DNA of 64,000 nucleotides, from the NCBI GenBank assembly GCA_020205615.1, contig CM035168.1:4840237-4904236 (forward strand). The letters are read 5' to 3'. The translations under genes and the position numbers were made by a program. The notes under the pieces were generated by a model, which saw only the letters and a program-made list of their open reading frames with translations, was not told where the DNA came from and made no database searches. Shown piece by piece: positions 48,902-60,830 of this stretch. This DNA is from Panax quinquefolius. Taxonomy: Eukaryota > Streptophyta > Magnoliopsida > Apiales > Araliaceae. Each line of letters opens with the position of its first letter. The first letter of the stretch is position 1.

Positions 48902-49260
48902 ATTTCCTACTCGGTCAAGAATCTGAAATGGACCAATAAATCATGGATTGAGCTTTCCTCTCTTCCCAAATCTTGTAACTCCCTTCCATGGAGCAACACG
49001 CAACAATACATGATCCCCAATACTAAATTCCACGTCCTTTCGATGAAGATCCGCATAACTCTTTTATCGATCTTGTGCCGTTTGTATACGTTGTCAAATC
49101 ATTTGGATCTTTTCTGTAGTCATACGTACCAACTCAGGTCCCAACATATTGGAGAGCGACACTTTCGTCCATACAATGCTTCGAATGGAGCCACACCTAT
49201 ACTTGCCTGATAACTGTTGTTGTAGGAGAATTCTACCAATGGTAAATACTTATCCCAACT

Positions 49261-49735
49261 CCCTTTGAAGTCTAGAGTCTTAATAGATCTTCAAGAGTCT
49301 GAATAGTCCTCTCTGATTATCCGTCCGTTTGAGGATGGTATGCCGAACTGAATCGTAAATCCGTGCCCATAGCTTTTTGCAAGCTAACACAAAATCGTGA
49401 AGTTAATCATGGGTCACGATCTGAAACTATGGATACTGGCATGCCATGCAATCTCATAATCTCATTTACGTATATATGAGCAAGACGTTCAAGGAATAAG
49501 TCTCCGTGACGGCAAGAAAAATGAGCGACTTGGTTAATCTATCAACAATAACCCAAATAGCATTTATGCCTTGAGAAACCGTGGGAAGACCCGTAATGAA
49601 ATCCATGGTAATGTGTTCCCACTTCCATTTAAGAATCTCAAGTAGTTGTAATGGACCCTTAGGCACTTGATGCTCCGCCTTTACACGTTGACAAGTTAAA
49701 CACCTCGAGATAAACTTCGCGATCTCTCTCTTCAT
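49261..49735 (-). pseudogene. G3 integrase core, broken
   Basis: The frame at 49466-49735 has FISRCLTCQRVKAEHQVP (end of the zinc-binding domain, Cys pair intact), then WEHITMDFITGLP with the first catalytic Asp and WVIVDRLTKS. It shifts out of frame after VTETYSLN. The second catalytic Asp segment lies in another phase around 49400. The empty site of the PIF/Harbinger-like element found in G1 is at about 49277-49290. Confidence 0.8.
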
Positions 49736-49756
49736 ATTGTTCCACCAAAATGTATG

Positions 49757-50971
49757 TCAAAGATCACGATACATTTTCGTACTTCCAGGATGGATTACAA
49801 ACAGTGTATTGTGTGCCTCCATCATGATCTTGTTCTTCAAATCAGAGTCGTTAGGAACACAAAGTCTGGAGTGGACTCGAAGTATTCCTTCTTCATTGAT
49901 TCTTGCTTCTGGAATAACACCTTCTTTTACTTTCTTCTTCATACGCATCAGCTCCGGGTCAGTGGCTTGAGCAACTTTAACTTTTTCGATTAAAGTCGGT
50001 TCTATACGTATACTGAACATCATCGCATGGGTCCCGGGAGTCTTGAATTCTATCTTCATCTTTTGTAAATCACACAAAATGGGCCTTTGTGTTAACAACA
50101 TCGCACTCATTCCCGCATATGATCTTCTACTCAACGCGTCAGCTACCATGTTTGTTTTTCCAGGATGGTATTGAATGGTGTGGTCGTAATCTTTCAACAG
50201 CTCGAGCCAACGTCGTTGCCGCATGTTGAGTTCCTTTTGGGTGAAAAAATATTTAAGGCTTTTATGATCGGAATATATCTCCACTTTCTCCCCATATAGA
50301 TAGTGCTTCCAGATCTTTAGCGCGAAAACGACTGCTGCCAACTCTAGATCATGTGTAGGATAATTCCTCTCATATTCTTTAAGTTGTCGCGAGGCATAAG
50401 CTATGACTTTCCCATGTTGCATGAGAACACACCCTAACCCTTTGTCCGAAGCATCGTTGTAGATAACAAATCCATCTGAACCATATGGTATTGTCAGAAC
50501 AGGTACCAAAATGAGTCTCCTCTTAAGCTCTTGAAAACTCTTCTCGCATTCCTCTCTCCATACGAATTTAGTATCTTTCTGAGTCAGCAGAGTTAACGGA
50601 GTAGCGATTCGAGAAAATCCTTCCACGAATCTCCGATAATAACCAGCTAAGCCCAGAAAGCTACATACTTCGGTCACCGTCTTCGATTGCTCCCAACTTT
50701 GTATTGCTTCAATCTTCGTCGGGTCAACAGATACTCTATGTTTTGACACTACGTGCCCAAGGAATGCTACTTCCTCAAGCCAGAACTCGCATTTTTTTAA
50801 CTTGGCATATAACTTGTTTTCACGAAGCCTTTGGAGTACCAGCTTCAAATGGTGCTCATGATCTTCACGACTTTTGGAATATATAAGGATGTCATCAATA
50901 AAGATAACAACGAACTGATCCAAATATTCCTTAAATACTCGGTTCATCATATCCATGAAAGCCCTGATCAT
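49757..50971 (-). pseudogene. G3 reverse transcriptase (C-terminal half), RNase H, integrase start
   Basis: The longest intact frame of G3, 404 codons. It opens in the palm domain with [20 protein letters not shown] and the catalytic [11 protein letters not shown]. It then has the thumb ([16 protein letters not shown]), an RNase H with [16 protein letters not shown] and [16 protein letters not shown], the linker [20 protein letters not shown], and the first integrase zinc ligands in [12 protein letters not shown]. The N-terminal half of the reverse transcriptase is in other frames (50972-51531). Typical Tekay/Del arrangement. Confidence 0.9.
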
Positions 50972-51180
50972 TAGTCAATCCAAAAGACATGACTAAGAAT
51001 TCATAATACTCGTACCGAGTTCTGAAGGCAGTCTTTGGAATATCCTCGCCTAATCTTCACCGATGATATCCGTAATCTAAGATCGACCTTTGAAAAGAAT
51101 TGTGCTCCTTGTAACTGGTCAAACAGGTTAACAATGCGAGGTAGCGGATACCTATTCTTGATGGTGACATGGTTCAATTC

Positions 51181-51531
51181 TCAATAATCAATACAAAGTC
51201 GAATACTTCCGTCTTTTTCCTTTACAAATAAAACAAGAGCACCCCAAGGAGATGTACTAGGACGAATGAAATCGATGTCCAACAACTCCTGTAGTTGGAC
51301 CTTTAACTCCTGAAGTTCAATAGGAGCCATTCGATATGGGGTTTTAGAAATGAGCTTTGTACCAGGTTCAAGATCAATAAAGAATTCAACTTCACGTTCT
51401 GGGGGTAGACCGAGAAGTTCTTCAGGAAATACATCAGAAAATTCACTAACAACAGAAATTTTATTCAAATCTGACGTGTCTTTTTTCAAATCCATAACAT
51501 GGGCTAAGAAAGCTTGACATCCATATTTCAA
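51181..51531 (-). pseudogene. G3 protease/reverse transcriptase linker and RT start
   Basis: A 116-codon frame with [40 protein letters not shown] and [20 protein letters not shown], the first conserved blocks of gypsy reverse transcriptase. A stop and frameshifts between 50972 and 51180 cut it from the catalytic part. Confidence 0.85.
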
Positions 51532-51594
51532 TAAACGAATAGCTTTATGACTTGATATAACAGTGATTGATTTTAGTGGTTTAGTTGCTTAAAT

Positions 51595-52137
51595 TCATAC
51601 AACAGGTTGGTTAGGAATATGAAAACTAACAACCTTACGAAAACAATCAATTTTGGCATGATGAGTAGTTAACCAATCAATCCTTAAAATCACGTCAAAT
51701 GCAAGTATCTTTAAAGAGATAAGATCAGCAGGTAATGTGATGGTGCCAACTTGGATCAAACAAGATTTATAAATAGTGGATATAATGAAAGTTTCTCCTA
51801 ACGGAGTCTCCACAGATAAGTCAAAGTCTAATTTCTCCGGAATCAAGTTTAAACATTGAGCACAAGCAGGAGAAATAAATGAATGGGTAGCACCGGTATC
51901 TAGTAAGGTATAAACTTCGCAAGAATTTATGATTAGCTTACCCGTGATCACCTCGTTTGGGTTCCTCGCATTTTGACCACCACAACAAGCGCTCTTCCGG
52001 AACCGCTTGACTTTGACTTTTACGGGATGACCTTTTGAGTCACCATCCTCATTGGCTTGGTTTCGCCACCGCATAATCTCGAGCGATATGTCCTTCCTTT
52101 CCACAATTATAGCATACCTTGAACTGTTGTGGGGCAA
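51595..52137 (-). pseudogene. G3 aspartic protease region
   Basis: A 180-codon frame. From about residue 55 ([20 protein letters not shown]) it is the retroviral-type protease, with the catalytic motif LLDTGATHSFIS intact, unlike G1, and the flap/second half [20 protein letters not shown]. The N-terminal 50 residues are the zinc-knuckle region of Gag read in a shifted frame. Confidence 0.8.
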
Positions 52138-52164
52138 ATAATGATATGTCCCTCTTTTTCAGAT

Positions 52165-53160
52165 TTATATCATAATGACCGGTGGGTCGTTCTCCTCCCT
52201 AGAACCGATTCTTTCTTTGGTGTTGACGTCTTCATTGTCATTGTTGAATCTCTTCTTTTTAAAATCTCCCCCTAACTCGCTTCTTCTATTTTCATGGCCA
52301 TGATTACCACTAGAGTGGTTACCGCTTTTGTCCGTATTTTTCTTTCTCCGCTGGTTATCGTTGTTCACGATGATTACCACACCTAGATGATCCTGGTTGT
52401 GGTCCCTCAGTTGAATGTACTCGTTATCTCGCTCTAATAATTGAGCCCTGTTGATAACATCTGAATAGAGAAAAATTTTATGAGAAATGAGATATTGACG
52501 TATGTCGGGTTTCAAACCTCTCAAAAACATCCGCGTCATACGTTCCTCATTCTCCACCAAATGAGGTGCAAACCTGGATAACTCTGCAAACTTCGCCTCA
52601 TACTGGGACACCGTTATGTTATTTTGTTCCAATCTAATAAACTCCACTTTCTTCATATGACGAATACTTTCAGGAAAGTACTTGTCATTGAACAGTTTCT
52701 GAAACGTCTCCCAAAACATGCTGAGTGCGGCTGGATGGGTACGCTTCACAGATTCCCACTAGTAATCTGCCACATTACGAAACATAAAGGTGGCGAATGG
52801 AACCTTCTGTTCCTCCATGCATCTCAAGACATCAAATATCTTGGTAATTTGCTTGACCCACGTTTCTGCCTTAATCGGATCCGGTTTTCCCCAGAATTTT
52901 GGTGGTCCCAACTCTTTGAACTGCTTGTCTGTGACAAACCGTGCGTTGTTATCATTTCCACCTGTATTTTGTACACGAGTCTCCCTCGTCTGATTTTACA
53001 TGAACTGCAAAAAGCTTCTAAACATCTCGTCGTTCATCGTTTTCTCAGTGGTGTTGTTTACAGGAGGAACATTGTCGGCATGTTGCACGTTTTCCTCATT
53101 GATGGGTAAAGGTGTCTCCACGGTCTCATTTACTCCACTGTTAACATTCTCAATTGCCAT
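52165..53160 (-). pseudogene. G3 gag, interrupted
   Basis: The start codon at 53160 begins MAIENVNSG. The frame has a stop after the 'FRSFLQFM' segment (about 52998) and another near 52758. After that the frame is open for 194 codons from 52749 (TFQKLFNDKYFPESIRHMKK, MFLRGLKPDIRQYLI), the conserved retrotransposon Gag capsid-like segment. The basic Asn/His/Arg-rich tail follows. The zinc knuckle is lost to a frameshift at about 52140. Gag would form the particle; this copy cannot. Confidence 0.85.
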
Positions 53161-53334
53161 TCTCAAATACTGCCATAAAATAAGGGTTAATTGAAAAAAT
53201 TAACATATCACATAATATCCCTATATTCTGACCAACCAACAAATAAGCTTAGGTAGGACACACTAGTAAAGGATTTACTCGTCTTTCCCCTCCTAGTTCT
53301 ATTCCCCGATCTCCGCCAGAGATCATATCCCTAA

Positions 53335-53346
53335 GCTTTGATACCA
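53335..53346 (-). other. G3 primer-binding site, initiator Met tRNA type
   Basis: The minus strand reads TGGTATCAAAGC two bases after the 5' LTR, differing by one base from the usual complement of the initiator-Met tRNA 3' end (TGGTATCAGAGC). Confidence 0.8.
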
Positions 53347-53348
53347 AC

Positions 53349-55852
53349 CGTGACGCCCCCAAAATAGGTATACAACACATAAACTGTGAGTTTAAAAACA
53401 AATATTGTCTTCTAGACAATATCAACACTCAAATAAGTCCTCATTATAATTATTGATACACTATTTTACAAAATAATGAAGACTACTAAAACGACTTTCT
53501 AGAACCTTCATTCCATACCCCGGCAAGTACTTGCTACATTCTCGCCTCCTGAGAAGAAAAATGGAACAAAAAGGAAAAGGGTGAGCTCAACTAGCCCAGT
53601 AAAGAATATTATAACTAAGATAACATAGAACAAATTATCGTTAGTCCTCAACAGGGAAAAATCTGATATAATACAATAGACTACAAGTTTTAAATCAATA
53701 TTCGCAACGAAAATAATAATTCATTAGAAGAGTTATGTAGAGAATGAAATCTACTTTCTTCTATGAATTTAAAAGTTTATCATCACTATTTTATCCCTGT
53801 AACATCAATCAATATACATCTTGAATCAAATATTCATCTTTGCACTACAGGCCAAAGATATTCATCAATTGGTCATGTTCATCTCAACACATGTACATCT
53901 TTGCACTACGGGCCAAACATATTTATAAGAAAATCAATCATCTTTGCACTACAGGCAAAAGATATTCAGTAATATCATCATTTAAGACTGAGGATGATGA
54001 AAAATATTTTAAAAAAAACGAATCCAGTGAAACAAAAGAATAAATAATAAGGATTCGTACTTTAAACAGTCCAAGTTTAAAAATACTTCATAAATAACCA
54101 TAGTGAAGTAAAATTAAAGAATGATCAAAACATGGATATAATCAAAGCTAGTATCCATAATAGATATTTTGGACAAAAAATGAAAATTTAATTTTTCTGG
54201 GAATAGTGTCGAATTCGTGAATAGTGCCGTATACGTGAATAGTAATCCCGACACTAAAAGACAAGAATTTCACAAGAAAAATCTTACCAATATTCCGACA
54301 TAATGATATTAGAAGAAATAATATCATTTTTAAAAAAAATAACATCTCTTACCTCCAAAAAGACAATACTTCTGACTGAAATACTGGATATAGTGCTGAA
54401 GGAACTTGCACCGTATAGCAACACTCAAAGTATCAAAATACTCACAAGAATACGCTCGATAATATAGAGAGAGAAATCTTTAGTTTCTGGTGTGATTTTC
54501 AATTCTAACATAAGCACCCTATTTATAGGAAAATGCTTAAAACACCAAAGAAGAAAATTTAATTAAATATAAATATATTTTTCTTAAATTCCTACGCCGA
54601 CTTTTTTTGGTCTAGACATCAGCCAAACAAGTGCCAACATCACCAAAAACGTTTTTCATATTAAAACCATTTAAAACTAAAAAAAATCAATTATTCCAGA
54701 ACTTCAATAATTCACAATAAATAGCCCTTTTATCAGAAAAAATAGAATCTTATTTCCATTCCATAGGAAATTCAATTCTCTACAACTTTGTAGTTTTAAG
54801 TTTTTCCAAATTCCAAACAAAAATTGACCGAAATCTACATACGGACGATTTTACAGATTATAATCAAATTTCAGTCAAGAAATGGGGTCCACAAACATGA
54901 AAAACATGTTTTAAATATTTTTAGTAACCAAAATATTCTTCTTCCTCATTTATTCATATATCACACATTCATTATAAAATATCACCATTATTATATTATT
55001 ATAATATAATAATATATTTAAATGAATTATTTTATCAGAAAAAGATAAAATAACAATTTTCAACAATTGTCATATTAAAAATTTTATCCATCTATATCCA
55101 CATAAAATAAATATTTTTCTTATCATATAAATCAATAATTAATTATTCACAAATAATATTACAGAATCCCAATATCGACAACCAGGCCGTTCCCAGGAAA
55201 GAGGGGGCTTTCCAATAAGGATTTCTCCTTACTGGCACGCAATTAGGTGACCAAACCTCTTCTTAGACAGAACTTTCTAGACATTGCCAATAATGCTATC
55301 TAATAATATTATTCGAATAATATGAATTATTGCTCCGATAATAGAAAATACTGTGTAGTGATAATTATTGAAACAACAATAATATAAAATATCAACGTAG
55401 CAATTATTGAATCAATAAAATAAAATATTGAACAAGAATTATCGTAACAATTATTGAGTAGTGTCTTCACGTAAGAATCAATAATTGGTGCAATACCGCA
55501 ATGCTTCGTGTATTTTAACCACCGGGTATTTCAACAAGATTAATTGTGAATAACTACGCCAAGTTATTTATAAACAACTTATACTTGTCGTTTTCTTCAT
55601 CCAATCGCTTTCCTTTATGGGGCCCACATAAAAGGTTGCTTCACGTCGCATTTAATATTCCCCAACAAAGAAGAATATTCCACGACCAAACGAAAATTCT
55701 CCGACAACAATGAATATTTTATAACCACTTGCTTATTTGAAATATTTGTGCATTTTACCCATAACTAACCACATTAATCAAATCAACCCTTACTATTTCA
55801 AAATAATAAATAGAGAAAATTTAATTTTATTTATAATAAGTTGGGGTCTTAC
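53349..55852 (-). repeat. G3 5' LTR with an internal deletion
   Basis: Collinear with the 45975 LTR, but about 80 bp are missing near 53378. In the intact LTR the word ACAACAC flanks the missing piece; here it occurs once. TATA box at 54519-54528, U3 hairpin at 55213-55236, end GGGGTCTTAC at 55852 (final base changed to G). Confidence 0.88.
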
Positions 55853-56690
55853 GATACATCACCCATTCTTGAATCGCCAAATACATAAGACAAAAATACA
55901 AATACAAACTTAAATATACAAAGATGAAATTTTGTGAGTTGTAATACAAATATTATCTTCTGTATAATTATTCGAACTCAAAATAAGTCCTCAATACATT
56001 TATTATCACACTATTTCACGTAATAATGAGGACTACTAATGCAAACATCTGGACCGTCACTCCGTTCCCCGACTAGTCCCAGCTTATATTCTCATTTCTG
56101 AAGAGAACAATGAAAGCAAAGGGGTGAGCTCAACTAGCCCAGTAAGAAATATTATGACTAAGATAATGCAGAATAAATTATCGTTAGCCTTCAACAGTGT
56201 TAAACTGATAAAATATAATAAACATCAAGTTTAGTCAAGCAGTGAACAAGCAATCCATTAGAAGAGTCAAGTAGAGCGTGATATCTACTATCTTCTATGA
56301 TTTAAAAGGTTTATCATCAATTTTATCATTTGAGACGATCAAATTAATAAATAATCCACATCATCAATTATTCATGCACTACGGGCCAAGGATATTCATT
56401 ATTATCACAATTGGTCATGTTCATCTCAACAACTGTCCATCAATGCACTACGGGCCAATGAGGACTTTTACCACATCATTTGTAACATTACAGGTCATGA
56501 TTATACTAGAATGATTCCCAATTCATAACCATACCCAATCAACAAATATCATCTATGCACTACGGGCCAAAGATGACTTTCATAACTATATAAACATGAG
56601 GATGATGACAATGATATAAGAATTCAATAAAGTCCAAATTGTCAACATGATACTGCTTTGTGGAATAAAATTCAAGAATAATATAGTATC
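55853..56690 (-). mobile_element. LTR fragment abutting G3
   Basis: It starts GATACATCACCC, about 20 bases inside a normal LTR start, and follows the family through CCCCGACTAGTCCC, GTGAGCTCAACTAGCCCAG and hairpin units (56360-56580) to about 56690 (CTTTGTGGAATAAAATTCAAG). The U3 part is missing. It is in the same orientation as G3, but its sequence does not continue the LTR at 45051-45974. Confidence 0.75.
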
Positions 56691-59460
56691 AAAAATGAGA
56701 CTAGCTCAGAGTAATAACAAAAATAATACATTAAATATAACTAATTTAATAAGACATGAGGGGGATTGGGGGATGAGAGAAGCACACAGCCAGGGGAGGA
56801 TCCAGGATCTATTCTCAACATAGCGAATTTTTTTGAGTTGAAATTTAGCGAGGTAGAGAATAAGAATTTGAATACATTATACACCGTGTATTTAAACTTT
56901 TTTTAGAGTAGTAGTAGCTTAAGCTTTTTTAAGAGTAGTAGTAGTTTAAGTTTAAAAAAAAAAAATTAAACATAGGCAGTATTCTATTTGCCATCCAAGT
57001 AGATCCGCCGATGCATACAACTAGTCTTCAAGTAGAAAAAAGTGGTAACAAAATCTCTACTAGTGATCAATTCCCCTTCTACTTGGGCCAGGGTATGCTT
57101 TGGTTTTTGTAGAACTGTCCTTTGAATTACCGAAGGAATAAAGAGGTGCTAATGCTATGGATGAAAAATATTTCTGATCAATGCTTTCTTGCACGCGTAA
57201 AGGCCAACGGAGGCGAATGGAGTGCTCGTAACAAGAGCATGAGAAAGATAATGGTCATGATTTTGTGTTTTAGGACAAAAGAAATGAGATAATGAAGTTG
57301 TTTCATTATTTAAAATTAGCTAGATGATTCATGATTCTTGTTTCTCATATTACCTGGCTATTTATACATGTTACTCCCTCCAAAATCCTAATGATGCAGG
57401 TACAACATGGAATTTGACCTGTTAATTTTATTAGCATAAATTTAGTTTATTAGATAATTAAGGGGATTTTGTGGGAATTTATAGACTTGAAACAAAATCA
57501 CAAATAATTTATGAACTCTAATTCTTTATAATGAGGGATTAAGGGTTGAACAAAACTTTTGTTAAATATTTTCTTGGGGAATTTGCTGATATTCTCTTGT
57601 CCCCTCGTCGTGCTCTGGGCTCACTTTCGTCCCATATCAGACTTGTCGAAGTTTGTAGCCCCAATTCACATACAATATCGGAAATGTGGAAAATCTCTCA
57701 TCATCTTAATTCTTCCATTGAGTGAACAAACATTACATCCGCTAGTTGATCTCTAGTGGATTGGTTTAATTTTTTTTCTGCGATGGCGTTGATGGGGGTA
57801 TAAGTGAACTTTGAAAATTTTAATTCAGTCCGTTAGAAATTCTAGCGAACGACGTGTTCCCTTGTTTAATCACATCCGTTCATATATATAATAGAAGGTA
57901 AAAATGTTGTTTGCCTATTTTTGATAATAACAAATACATGATATGAGAATTACTTAGAAAGTTGTTCACCCCTTTGAGAATATTTTTCACAAAACTTCTT
58001 CACAAGAGTGATGAACAAAATTAAAGAAAATTCTAATGGGGGATAACTTACATTGGTATAGAAATTTCAAATTTTTTTTTTTTTTTTTTTTATGAAGTTG
58101 AATAAAAAATGAGAATAATGTAGGTGATTTGCTTCTTCTTCTTCTTTTACGTTCATCTGATAGAAAGAATTCAGAATGTTAGTGTTTAATTAAGTAACTT
58201 TTTAGTAAAACAACAAAATTTTAGGATAGGACACTGCGTAAACTTATGTGGGTATATAAGACACATTTTTTCTTTTCTCATTTATATATAGTCTTGGTAT
58301 ATATTACGACAAATTATCAACGAGAGCAGATCTTTTGTCCCCAAATTTCTTGTCTCCTTTGTGTCACCCCACTTAAATTTTGACACGTGACCTTTTATTT
58401 AATTTTAGAACTAATTAGTGTTAAGTAAGAGATTAGGTGTGAAAATTTTTAAGTATGAGGACGCTTTTACGTTAAATTTTGGGACAAGAAGATCTCTTTC
58501 AACGCATTATCAACGTATATATAGATACATGAGATATATGAGCAAATTAAGATTGCTCCACACTAAATATTATTTTTTGTATTGCTTAGAGTTCAATGTT
58601 TGCTGTTGCCATCCAACTTCATTATGAAATTTATATATAAACCATTTTTCATACAGATTTTAAATTTTCATTATTATATATGATATAATGACACAAAATT
58701 TATAGTGTTTTTTTTTTGCCATTATAGAGTTAGTTTTGCACCATCTTTTTTTCTTAGTTTTGCATCGGCTTGTGCCGGTTAGACTTGTACAGGTTTAGCA
58801 CCGTCCTGTACAGAAGAGGAATAGACGCACAACTACCCAGTCTTTATGATATGCCACCGAACTGACTAACTTGTCTGTCACCTTCTTCTAATTTTAAATT
58901 AATTAATACTACTACTACTAATATATTTCTGAGTAGATACCCAGAAATAAACTATACAAAAGGAATGAGATCAAGACGCGTAACATATGTGAATGAATCC
59001 ACGCGTTGGTGGGAATTCAACGACCAGGTTGACATGAACACTAGAAAGAAAAACACATGCAGCATACAGAATTCACTTTTTTGTCCCAAAAACTATATTT
59101 TAATTTTACTTTTGACTTTTTTTAGAACCACTTTTCAAACAACATTTCTTTTATTTTAAAATCAATAAGTATATGCCGACAAAAAAACAAAATAAATTTA
59201 TTATCGTGAATAAATTGATTCTATTGTTTAATTATTTGCGGAAATAAATTAATTTTATTCTTTCGGTCCAATTTTTTTGTCCAAAATCTCTATTCACATG
59301 AAAGTATTAGTTTCATAATATATTTTTTCACATGAACGTGAATCTCATTTATTATTCATGCGTTGAGAAACTTGTAGAGCTATCAAATTTAATTAGTAAA
59401 ATATTAATTCTCTATATGTGTACGTAGCAAGAGCACATATAGTAAATGTCATATCATCAA
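56691..59460. other. Intergenic DNA, mostly unrecognised
   Basis: The phrase CCAGGGGAGGATCCAGGAT (56792) resembles DNA-transposon ends common in plants, but no partner end was found. A poly-T tract is at 58072-58091 and repeated 'tagttttgca' words at 58729-58765. Frames at 57559-57756, 58418-58627 and 58965-59159 have no recognisable features. No gene is supported. Confidence 0.5.
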
Positions 59461-59462
59461 AT

Positions 59463-59690
59463 ACGTCAGTGAGTACAAAGTCAAATTAAAATATTCAAAC
59501 AATTCTGAATCAAAGTAAAAAGCTCATGCCTAGGCTCAACAACTTGTTAGTCCTCAGTCTTCACCACGTACCCGCCAATATTTACACGAAAATATGTAGC
59601 AGCAGCGCCAAGTCAAACATTCCTTAGTCATTTACGGGCCCGGCTCACAATTAATTCAAAAGCCCTCTACCGTCCTCCCTATTTATAAAC
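59463..59690 (+). promoter_or_regulatory. Promoter of the PIP-like gene with W-boxes and TATA
   Basis: A TATA box (CTATTTATAAACC, 59680-59692) lies about 140 bp before the start codon. On the opposite strand there are two TTGACT W-box cores (59479-59484 and 59611-59616), and at 59464-59469 a TGACGT core of the bZIP/TGA type. Such sites are known targets of WRKY and TGA factors in defence responses, which suits a pathogen-induced peptide gene. Function is inferred only. Confidence 0.5.
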
Positions 59691-59826
59691 CAGTAGCTCC
59701 ACACCTTGTTGCTTCATCAACAATCTCACACATTAACGTCACCACCTACTTCTCCGAGCAAATCTAGAGAGAGAAAAACAACCCAGAGAGGAGAGAGAAA
59801 ATAGTAAAGACAATACATACAAATTA

Positions 59827-60126
59827 ATGGCAATGGCAAAGAAGAGTTTTTGTCTAGTTTTGAGTATCATGATTTTGTTCATGATTTCACAGATTAGTAG
59901 TGTTGTGGAATGCAGAGCTCTGAAGAAATCAACACCGTCGACAGATAATACGATTGCCGCCGAATGCGATCAACCCGGTGAAGGAGCTAACTCGATGAGC
60001 GTGACTCAGTTCGGCGTGGCGGTTGCCAATAATGACAGTACTAATGGTAGCAACGGTGGTTCTGCTATACGGAGCTTGATGTTCAAATTGGCGTCTGGGC
60101 CAAGCAAAAGAGGTCCCGGCCATTAG
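59827..60126 (+). CDS. Precursor of a PIP/PIP-like secreted signalling peptide
   Basis: A 99-codon intronless gene. Residues about 5-29 are a hydrophobic secretion signal (SFCLVLSIMILFMISQISSV), with likely cleavage after VEC and before RALKK. A low-conservation Ser/Asn/Gly-rich middle follows (35-80). The C-terminus reads LMFKLASGPSKRGPGH. SGPSxxGxGH is the core of the plant PIP (PAMP-induced secreted peptide) family, so the mature peptide should be released from the last 11-15 residues, probably with hydroxylated proline. In Arabidopsis PIP1 is known to act through the receptor kinase RLK7 to amplify immunity, and other members affect root branching; which role applies here cannot be told. 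The related IDA and CEP families have different C-terminal motifs. The start ATG at 59827 is followed by a second at 59833, and both leave the signal intact. The 5' leader is GAGA-rich (59767-59803). W-boxes lie upstream. Confidence 0.9.
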   Translation: MAMAKKSFCLVLSIMILFMISQISSVVECRALKKSTPSTDNTIAAECDQPGEGANSMSVTQFGVAVANNDSTNGSNGGSAIRSLMFKLASGPSKRGPGH

Positions 60127-60616
60127 ACTATATATTCAAAATAATTCTTTTCTTTTTTATATTCTCTGGTTCTTTAATTGTTTTGATTCTTATGAAGTTT
60201 TCAGTATTGCGCAAAGGTGCAATCAATATGTACTTGTTTTTATCCTTTTAGGATTCTTTTTCCTCTTTGATAGTGAATATGTAAAATTGTAGATCCTAAC
60301 GATATTATAATCGATTTAATTTATTACACAATACAGAAATTAAGATCATCCGTACGCAGTCTCTCTCTCTCTTTATATATATATATATATATATATATTG
60401 ATGAATTTAGAAATCAATTTTCAATAATAAATAATTATAAGAAAATGTGATTATTAAATTCCATATGGAAACCAGAAGGATGGCGGACTGATATTTTTCT
60501 CCTCCTTTGCATGTGGACTCGGCTCAGTTTCCGTGTCAAATAGGATAACTTTCTACTAAAATATGTCAAATGGTGTATATATTATTAATTATTATTATTA
60601 TTATTATTATTATTAT
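60127..60616. other. 3' flank of the PIP-like gene with microsatellites
   Basis: A T-rich 3' untranslated region is likely up to about 60300. (CT)n-(TA)n at 60359-60398 and (ATT)n at 60585-60617 follow. No further gene. Confidence 0.6.
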
Positions 60617-60830
60617 AGGGACATATAGCTGTCCTTAATAGAATATAGAATGAACAATGTCATTATTACATATAAAAATATCACATAATATTCACATATA
60701 CACACACTGCATATTGTGGGCTCCCGCTTGATATGTGGGGCCCGCAATATACATATGTGTATGTAAATATTATGTAATATTTTTTTATGTGATAGTAGCA
60801 TTATTTATATAGAATAGTGTCATGTAATTC
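60617..60830. mobile_element. Foldback MITE about 0.2 kb
   Basis: The two halves are imperfect inverted copies: ATATCACATAATATTCACATA (60686) pairs with TATGTAAATATTATGTAATAT (60761), and CATATTGTGGGCTCCC with GGGGCCCGCAATATA in the centre. Arms are about 80 bp. The minus-strand 62-codon frame here is a by-product. No duplication was fixed. Confidence 0.7.

Larger units (their letters stand above)
45975..55852 (-). mobile_element. Ty3/gypsy element G3 (Tekay/Del chromovirus type), both LTRs
   Basis: LTRs at 45975-48550 and 53349-55852 surround a 4.8-kb internal domain read on the minus strand: PBS, gag, protease, reverse transcriptase, RNase H, integrase, chromodomain-like tail, PPT. This order and the C-terminal VLWRNHA..EMTWELE motif indicate a chromovirus of Tekay/Del type. 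Gag-pol is broken by several stops and frameshifts, so it is non-autonomous. The flanks do not match (45970-45974 ATAAT; right side GATAC), so at least one border has been changed by recombination or deletion. Confidence 0.9.

Noticed and set aside
57559..57756. 65-codon frame in unique DNA, and similar frames at 58418-58627 and 58965-59159
   Set aside because: No signal peptide, domain, codon bias or context supports them; frames of this length are expected by chance.
60613..60801. 62-codon minus-strand frame
   Set aside because: It lies entirely inside the foldback MITE; no protein features.
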